From assembly GCA_001462245.1 (NCBI GenBank), contig LIUG01000179.1, positions 1 to 36,212 of the forward strand: a stretch of 36,212 nucleotides of DNA, read 5' to 3'. This document shows positions 30,607-36,212 of the stretch, in pieces. The first letter of the stretch is position 1, and every line of letters starts with the position of its first letter. Source of the stretch: Candidatus Fibrimonas termitidis (GTDB lineage Bacteria; Fibrobacterota; Fibrobacteria; Fibrobacterales; Fibrobacteraceae). A model generated the notes under the pieces. The model had not been told where the DNA came from. It was given only the letters and a program-made list of their open reading frames with translations, and made no database searches. The translations under genes were made by a program, and so were the position numbers.

Positions 30607-33390
30607 CTACCTTACCACTTTAAACGTTTTGCCTCCCGCCTTTACAATATATACACCCTTTGGCAAATGCGCTACGGAACTTGTCATCAATACTTTGCCT
30701 TGCAGGTTGTATATGCGCATGGGGGTTGCTTGTGATATTCCTGCGATTTGGAGGCTGAGGATTGGGACGATTCCCTCAATATCCGTAATATTCACCTTTA
30801 TGTCTGTCGGCTGTGTAAGGATGTAGTTCCCTGCATCAGTGCCGGACAGTGTAATATTTGTCGTGACCGCCTTGTCGTTACCTATGTCTGCATCATCAAT
30901 CGTGCCGATTCCGAGTATGAATACAACATCATCGTCAGGCACAATGCCAACAAGTGTTCCGCCGGTAAGTTCAACTGTTGTTAGGTCGCTGTCGTAAGTT
31001 CGGTTCGTTGCAGTTACACCGGTGACTGTAACAGATTTCGCTTTAATCTCATAATCCCCAAGCACAATTCCATCTGTTGCATAAAAATATTCGCTATCGT
31101 CCACATTAACCGTTACACCATACGTTCCCGCATTGATTGGAATGGTTGCGCTGCCGTTATACAATACCGTTATCGCACCCGTTCCGGGACCTGTAACATC
31201 ACCGATTCCTTGTGCTGTGCCGGTGTAAATGTGATCGGGTATGGTAAAAACCAAATCCGTTGTTTTGGGTATTCTTTTTATAATTTGCATTTTTGAAGCT
31301 CCGGCTGCAAAATTTGCATTCGCTTTTGAGCGAGCGAATATATAATACTTTGATTCCTCATCAAAATTCTCAAAAACCGTTTCTGCTTGCCAGCCACTTA
31401 TAGGCTCGGCAGCAATTGTATTCATAGCATATTCTACGGTTTGCCCTGTGTTAGCCAATAGTGTTGCTTCGCTTGCGAGTGCCGGATCGGATACATTTGC
31501 ACCGACAATCAGGTTACCGATACGTGTTCCGTTAATGACGATAGCAGAGCTGTCCTCAGGTATCACCGTGCCATTATTCGCTATTGTTGCGCCACTGGGT
31601 ACTGTAAGCGTTGCGTTGCCAGGTATTTTCAGCGTTTTGCCGCTTGGTATAGTCAGTGTTCTGCCGCTTGGCAGTGTATATTGAATAGGAGATAGCGTTA
31701 TTGCGGCGTTACCATACCAGCTCGTAGCACTGCCGCTAACAAGAATACCGCTTGTTTTTGCGCTTGCATCGCCAACGGAACTTGCAAATACCAAGGCGTT
31801 GCCATTCATTGTGAGTGTACCTGTGCTGCCGCTTTGTCCGTAGCCTATACCTCTGGCATTACCGCCGCCTGTAGCCACTATCATTCCGCCGTTAATTGCA
31901 ACATTTCCGCCTGCGCCGCTATAACCACCGCCTATGCCTGCTGCGCCTCTGCCACCCGTAGCGTTGACCGTACCGCTTTCAATAATAAGTGTACCGTTTG
32001 TTGTGTTGATGGCTGCGCTCCCGCCACGATACACATAATAATTTTCTTTATTGCTAACATTAAGGATACCGCCTGAACGGCTGTCTTTAACTGTAAATGT
32101 TTTATCCGAAGCAATTTTTATGCCGTTGTCTCCGCCGCTAGGTATCTCAATTGTCAATGTATAACCATTTAAATCAAGGATAAAGTCTTCTCCAATATCA
32201 AGTTGATTTATTAATTTATCGGCACCGGCAAAGTCTGCTTGCAATACGTATGTTCCGCCATTAGCAGCAGCATATACCAAATTATCTCCGGGCGAATCAC
32301 TAGGTTTGATATTTATCACAGCAGCTTGGTTATAGCTAAAATTATCATTTCCGGGGTTTAAACCGCTGCCAACCGTAACAACATAGAAGCCGTCAAAATA
32401 TCCTCCCCAACCCCAATTGATATGAAAACTATTATCGGAATTATAGCCATCTAAAACAAAGGCGTGCCCACTAGACCCAATAGAGTTACCGTCTCTTCCG
32501 GAATAATACACCGGCAAGCCATCGTCAATCTGATTTTTTAAAAGTTCTATCCAATCTAATGCAGTTCGGTCTCTATCTATATATTGAACTCTATAGTCAT
32601 AATCAAAATATCTCATCAATGCAGAAGGGACGTCTTGTGAATACGCACCGCTGCCACCCGTCCCATAATCCATTTCAACAGAAATTCCCGCCGCATTCAT
32701 CAAAGTTGCAACAGCATCTTTTTGCTCCGCGGTACTCCACGCTGTATAAGTATTCTCCATATTATCCCAATCAAAGGTGACAGGAGGCAAAGCCGAAACT
32801 AAAAGCCCGCCTCTGGTAGTATATGCCGGTATTGTGCCGGTTGTGCTTTCCGGGTATTGATGGTAATTCATTATTTGCGCCATAGCCGTTGCAACACAGC
32901 CTGTAAGAGTTTGCCGCCCCCCTATTGCAGGCGTTTGATTCCAATACGGTGCCGTTTGATTCCATTGCGTTTTTACTAAATACTCCCCCACAGCATAAGC
33001 CTCACCAGCAGCGAAAAGCTCCCATTCGTCCTTTATATCCTGTGTCTGTGCCCGCCCTTTCTCCAAAGCAAATTTCATTTCCCGCTCAATATTTTTAATA
33101 TACCACGCAAAGTTGGGCGGCAAATTAGCCGGGTCGTAGGCTCCTTTATCTGAAATCCCTATAATAGGGCTAAAAACGTCATCTCCGGAAACAATAACAA
33201 AACCTTTGTCTTCATTGTTCTGGAAAACGTAAAGCAGAACATCTTCCCTAGCGAAAACATTGTGTTTAAGGCTCAGTTTTTTGCTTTTGGCAGCGTTTTC
33301 CGCTACCAGCGAAGCCTTTTCAAAAGAAACCGGAGCAGCAAAAACTGCAACCGAAAACACAAAAACTACAATTAAGGATTTTAAAGACAT
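30607..33390 (-). CDS. Secreted C10 (streptopain-like) cysteine protease with YDG-type and sorting domains
   Basis: A 927-residue exported protein. Residues 1-18 are a signal peptide. Residues about 20-120 resemble the streptopain propeptide (KGFVIVSGDDVFSPIIGIS). The peptidase domain has catalytic Cys165 in TLTGCVATAMAQIMNYHQYP and His309 in SSGHAFVLDGYN, followed by FHINWGWGGYFDGFY. Residues about 375-640 are Gly-rich repeats with beta-helix character (GGGNARGIGYGQSGSTGTLTMNGN). Residues about 690-860 contain MBG/YDG-type Ig-like modules (ATNRTYDSDLTTVELTGGTL). The last 45 residues are a sorting-type domain (MRIYNLQGKVLMTSS...LPKGVYIVKAGG). Secretion through an envelope machinery using that tail is likely. 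A GGGGGG site lies five bases before the ATG. Confidence 0.9.
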   Translation of the reverse strand: MSLKSLIVVFVFSVAVFAAPVSFEKASLVAENAAKSKKLSLKHNVFAREDVLLYVFQNNEDKGFVIVSGDDVFSPIIGISDKGAYDPANLPPNFAWYIKNIEREMKFALEKGRAQTQDIKDEWELFAAGEAYAVGEYLVKTQWNQTAPYWNQTPAIGGRQTLTGCVATAMAQIMNYHQYPESTTGTIPAYTTRGGLLVSALPPVTFDWDNMENTYTAWSTAEQKDAVATLMNAAGISVEMDYGTGGSGAYSQDVPSALMRYFDYDYRVQYIDRDRTALDWIELLKNQIDDGLPVYYSGRDGNSIGSSGHAFVLDGYNSDNSFHINWGWGGYFDGFYVVTVGSGLNPGNDNFSYNQAAVINIKPSDSPGDNLVYAAANGGTYVLQADFAGADKLINQLDIGEDFILDLNGYTLTIEIPSGGDNGIKIASDKTFTVKDSRSGGILNVSNKENYYVYRGGSAAINTTNGTLIIESGTVNATGGRGAAGIGGGYSGAGGNVAINGGMIVATGGGNARGIGYGQSGSTGTLTMNGNALVFASSVGDASAKTSGILVSGSATSWYGNAAITLSPIQYTLPSGRTLTIPSGKTLKIPGNATLTVPSGATIANNGTVIPEDSSAIVINGTRIGNLIVGANVSDPALASEATLLANTGQTVEYAMNTIAAEPISGWQAETVFENFDEESKYYIFARSKANANFAAGASKMQIIKRIPKTTDLVFTIPDHIYTGTAQGIGDVTGPGTGAITVLYNGSATIPINAGTYGVTVNVDDSEYFYATDGIVLGDYEIKAKSVTVTGVTATNRTYDSDLTTVELTGGTLVGIVPDDDVVFILGIGTIDDADIGNDKAVTTNITLSGTDAGNYILTQPTDIKVNITDIEGIVPILSLQIAGISQATPMRIYNLQGKVLMTSSVAHLPKGVYIVKAGGKTFKVVR

Positions 33391-33431
33391 AATATCCCCC
33401 CCGTTGAAGCTCCCCTAACCGTATAAATATA

Positions 33432-33441
33432 GAAAAAACGT
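33432..33441 (+). promoter_or_regulatory. Extended -10 promoter of the 135-aa gene
   Basis: TTACTATATT preceded by AACGT, 36 bases before the ATG at 33478. Unlike the other copies this one leaves a leader of about 30 bases with an AGGA site. Confidence 0.5.
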
Positions 33442-33477
33442 TTACTATATTACCCTCTTCATCATAGGAAATCGATT

Positions 33478-33885
33478 ATGCTATTTGCTTTTATCTGCGA
33501 CTCTTACTTTCAAAAGAAAGTATCAAGCACCTTGGTCAATGGAGACATTCCAAACCACAAAATAGTCACCATTACCGCAAACGAACTTTTAGAATCCGGA
33601 AAATTGCCCCAAGATATTTCCGGCGCTATATTTGAACGGGCTACTTGGCAAAAGAATTTCAGTTTGTTCCGCTATTTCGGCTTGTTGCCGCTCTTGGAGC
33701 AGCATACCCTTGCCTTTGTTGCAAATGCGCAAGATGCGGAACTCAAAGGTCGGGGAGCTATGAAAAACAAGGAATTTATAATTCCAAACAGCATTAGCGC
33801 AGAAGAAGCCTCAACACAGCTAGGTCGCTTGCTCGAGCTTCCCCCACCGGCTTTCACCCACCATAAATCTAAGGCTCTCGCTTAA
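33478..33885 (+). CDS. Hypothetical protein upstream of an M23 peptidase
   Basis: A 135-residue protein without a signal peptide or membrane segment, not assigned to a family. It opens with a hydrophobic strand and acidic residue (MLFAFICDSYF), followed by alternating strands and helices (HKIVTITANELLES, EQHTLAFVAN), which suggests a small alpha/beta fold; I could not place it. It has its own promoter and an AGGA site and ends eight bases before the M23 gene, so the two are probably one operon with ddl. Confidence 0.68.
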   Translation: MLFAFICDSYFQKKVSSTLVNGDIPNHKIVTITANELLESGKLPQDISGAIFERATWQKNFSLFRYFGLLPLLEQHTLAFVANAQDAELKGRGAMKNKEFIIPNSISAEEASTQLGRLLELPPPAFTHHKSKALA

Positions 33886-33893
33886 AACTTGCC

Positions 33894-35138
33894 ATGAGAA
33901 AAGCTACGCTTGAAACAATTCTGGACAAAGCGTGTTTTTTTGGATTGCGAAAAATTGAAAAAAACTTATTGACGCAGGTTTTGCCCGAATTGCAAGGCGA
34001 TAAAAAAGGGCTTTTGATAGAACTTGGCAATAATGAGCTTTTCGCACGAAACGCTTTTAGCGATGTTTCTGCGATTCCGGATTTCAGCGAAAAAAACAGT
34101 TGGAAAATAATTCAGGGCAACCCGGATTTTGAATACCCGAAAGAAAAGGAAAAATGGGTCGATTGCTATGCCAATATAAGTATGCTAAAGCGGAGTTTTG
34201 CAAGAATTGCAGTGATGCTCCCCGAAGAAAAAAATGAAAATTTAGAAGGTATAGAGAAATCTTGCATTGCGGTTTTTGGCGAGAAAGATTTACACGGAAC
34301 TGAAATTGATAATTTGCTCAGGTTAAAAATTGCAGAACTCAATATTCCTCAAACACCTCTGTTTTTGTCTGCAAAATATTCCTGGATCTTTACCTTATTG
34401 CTTTGCATTTTGCCGTTTTTTATAGCGAGCAACCAGGACAAGCATATTAGCAATCTGCGAAATATTTCCAACGATGTGCAAAAGTATTCGGAAAAAAGCG
34501 ATATTGTCCATGTTTTTAAAGAGGGGGAGTCCTTAAACCAAATAGCTCGCTTTGCCATTGGAAAATATAATTCCCTTGTAAGCACGGAAACAATGGTAAA
34601 GAAATATTTAAAAGACAACGAATTGTCTTTGGAGAGCAAGATAAAAGCCGGTGATACCTTGCGTTTGAAATTGCCAACCTTCAACAACCCTCGCCATAAG
34701 TCTATGCAACCCGCATGGAATTTTTTCACAGGGCTTTTGAACGATAGCCTTGCTTATATAACAGAACTCTACAATGCAAACCAAACCGCAAATTCACGGC
34801 GGCACGATGGTGTAGATATCGGGGGGCGCAAAGGCACCAGAATTTTAGCTCCTTTTAGCGGAACAGCTTGGACAATGGAAGATGAGCGAGGCGGGCTTAT
34901 GATAGCACTCGCCAGAGAAAAAGATGTGCTCATTTTTATGCACTGCGACCAGCGTTTTTATTTAAGCGGGCAAGCGGTAATGGAAGGAGACCCCATAGCT
35001 TCTGTTGGAACAAGCGGGCACACAACCGGGCCTCATGTGCATGTAGCGGCGGGAAAAATAACCCCGAACGGCGAGCGCAGCATTGGTGCAGTTAGGTATA
35101 AAGTTTTAGACCCATTTGAATGGTATAAGGAGATTTAA
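33894..35138 (+). CDS. Membrane-anchored LysM/M23 peptidoglycan endopeptidase
   Basis: A 414-residue protein. Residues 1-160 are a cytoplasmic domain of unknown family, one TM segment lies at about 163-179 (YSWIFTLLLCILPFFIAS), a LysM-like module at 203-260 (IVHVFKEGESLNQIARFAIGKY...IKAGDTLRLKLP), and an M23 (lysostaphin/LytM) domain at 300-400. The M23 zinc residues appear intact: H304 and D308 in RRHDGVDIG, H350 in FMHCD, and H381/H383 in GPHVHVAAG. It probably cuts or regulates cutting of cross-links in the wall, in keeping with ddl two bases downstream. The long cytoplasmic domain is unusual for M23 proteins. Confidence 0.87.
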   Translation: MRKATLETILDKACFFGLRKIEKNLLTQVLPELQGDKKGLLIELGNNELFARNAFSDVSAIPDFSEKNSWKIIQGNPDFEYPKEKEKWVDCYANISMLKRSFARIAVMLPEEKNENLEGIEKSCIAVFGEKDLHGTEIDNLLRLKIAELNIPQTPLFLSAKYSWIFTLLLCILPFFIASNQDKHISNLRNISNDVQKYSEKSDIVHVFKEGESLNQIARFAIGKYNSLVSTETMVKKYLKDNELSLESKIKAGDTLRLKLPTFNNPRHKSMQPAWNFFTGLLNDSLAYITELYNANQTANSRRHDGVDIGGRKGTRILAPFSGTAWTMEDERGGLMIALAREKDVLIFMHCDQRFYLSGQAVMEGDPIASVGTSGHTTGPHVHVAAGKITPNGERSIGAVRYKVLDPFEWYKEI

Positions 35139-35139
35139 T

Positions 35140-36174
35140 ATGCGAAAAACAGTTTTTGTTTTTATGGGCGGCCCCAGTGCCGAACACTCGGTTTCTCTTG
35201 TAAGCGGAACCGGAATTGTGAGAGCCTTGGATGCTCGCAAATACGCAGTTCACCCGGTGCTTATTGCACAAGACGGTTATTGGACTTGGGGCAGCAAACC
35301 GCTTACGCCCTACCAGAGTCAGAATTTCAGCGTGAATTTTTTTAGCGGTGCAGATAACGGGATGCAAAAAAAATTGCGGCCTTCGCCGGAAGAATTAAAG
35401 CCTATGGACATTGCGTTCTTAGCCTTGCACGGTCGCTTTGGCGAAGACGGGCATATTCAGGCGATGCTGGATTATGCCGAAATTCCCTACACGGGCAGCG
35501 GAATGCTTTCCAGCGCGCTTGCTATGGACAAAATAAAGAGCAAGGAAATTTACAGGGCAAACGATATTCCAACTGCGGATTTTAGGGTTTGGCAAAGGGA
35601 AGTTTTTTCAAAGGAGCTAATAGAGGAGGCTCTTGAAAAACTGGGTTCGCCGCTTGTTATCAAAGATCCTCTCGGCGGTTCTTCTCTAGACATGGGCTTT
35701 GCAAAAAATGTTGAAGAAGCCGGCAAATTGTGCGAGAGGCTTTTTGAAAAAAGCAATCGGCTTTTGGCGGAGCAATTTATAGCGGGCCGGGAAACAACCT
35801 GCTCTTACATTGAAGGCTGCACCCCATTTCCCCCAACAGAAGTCAAAATGACAACAAGGGAATTTTTCGATTTTGACGCAAAATACAACGGCGAAGTAAT
35901 AGAGATAACCCCAGCGGAACTTCCCGAAGATTTAACGAAAAAAATTCAAGACCTTGCTCGCAAGGCTCACCACGACCTTGGTTGCGAGGTTTACAGCCGC
36001 ACGGATATTTTAATAAACAAAGAAGGCAATCTTTTTGTGCTGGAAACAAACACCCTCCCCGGCATGACCCCAACTTCCTTTATACCGCAGCAGGCAAAAC
36101 ACATCGGCATGGACTACCCCGCTTTGGTAGAAGCATTAATTGAAAAAAGCTTGACAAAATCAACCGGGCGGTAG
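35140..36174 (+). CDS. ddl: D-alanine--D-alanine ligase
   Basis: ATP-grasp enzyme that joins two D-alanines for the peptidoglycan stem peptide. The 344-residue protein begins KTVFVFMGGPSAEHSVSLVSG, has LALHGRFGEDGHIQAMLDYAEIPYTGSG (with the HG.xGEDG motif), the ATP-grasp loop KDPLGGSSLDMG, and the C-terminal VYSRTDILINKEGNLFVLETNTLPGMT block, where the family has ExNxxPGMT. Start at 35140 was chosen over the track start 35116 because AAGGAG precedes it and the earlier start overlaps the M23 gene. It is the last gene of the operon; nothing is seen in the final 38 bases. Confidence 0.95.
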   Translation: MRKTVFVFMGGPSAEHSVSLVSGTGIVRALDARKYAVHPVLIAQDGYWTWGSKPLTPYQSQNFSVNFFSGADNGMQKKLRPSPEELKPMDIAFLALHGRFGEDGHIQAMLDYAEIPYTGSGMLSSALAMDKIKSKEIYRANDIPTADFRVWQREVFSKELIEEALEKLGSPLVIKDPLGGSSLDMGFAKNVEEAGKLCERLFEKSNRLLAEQFIAGRETTCSYIEGCTPFPPTEVKMTTREFFDFDAKYNGEVIEITPAELPEDLTKKIQDLARKAHHDLGCEVYSRTDILINKEGNLFVLETNTLPGMTPTSFIPQQAKHIGMDYPALVEALIEKSLTKSTGR

Positions 36175-36212
36175 GTCAGATTTTCAGGATTTAGGGGATT
36201 TCACCATTTCGT

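Overview
The window looks like a chromosomal segment of a Fibrobacterota (Fibrobacter-like) bacterium. The best taxonomic clue is a secreted protein with two copies of the Fibrobacter succinogenes major paralogous (FISUMP) domain and Ser-rich linkers. Secreted proteins ending in short sorting-type beta domains, a Gram-negative outer membrane (porin, Omp85-like protein) and AT-rich promoters of one recurring design fit this. I cannot name a species.

Layout. 1-812 (minus): start of tuf behind a tRNA-Thr/Tyr/Thr cluster. 883-5111 (minus): ispE, a 70-aa membrane protein, pssA and a secreted M6-like protein that has lost its zinc site. 5171-7694 (plus): an orphan MNT nucleotidyltransferase and the FISUMP protein. 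7740-14459 (plus): a branched-chain-type amino-acid ABC transporter operon (livG, livF, substrate-binding lipoprotein, livH, livM) interrupted by two AT-rich genes, a stand-alone alanyl-tRNA-synthetase-like catalytic domain and a two-TM protein with a duplicated domain of no known family. 14449-15077: a 129-bp inverted-repeat element and a decayed Rpn/PD-(D/E)XK transposase-type pseudogene. 15346-18085 (plus): cysteine synthase, a JAMM peptidase and a fused sulfur-carrier/E1/rhodanese protein, a cysteine pathway like mycobacterial CysM-Mec-CysO-MoeZ with carrier and activating enzyme in one chain. 18105-20101 (minus): orphan sufC coupled to an unknown membrane protein. 20160-25731 (plus): a YkgJ-type Cys-cluster protein, two tandem chemoreceptors, and nadB lacking a usual start codon. 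25762-33390: a porin (minus) with an 11-bp-periodic Pho-box-like operator, uppS (plus), then an Omp85-like protein, an orphan nuoD and a C10 cysteine protease (minus). 33478-36174 (plus): unknown 135-aa protein, LysM/M23 peptidase and ddl.

The strongest candidates for something new are (1) the liv operon with an embedded AlaRS-like enzyme and duplicated-domain membrane protein, (2) the internal Gly-Gly of the carrier-E1 fusion next to a JAMM peptidase that could release it, (3) an 11-bp-periodic TTAAC array before the porin, (4) leaderless-type promoters and leaderless upstream ORFs, and (5) heptanucleotide repeats inside coding genes. No rRNA, CRISPR array or intact insertion sequence was seen. 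No gene-free stretch exceeds about 300 bases except 14460-15345, which holds the inverted-repeat element, the pseudogene and the cysM leader.
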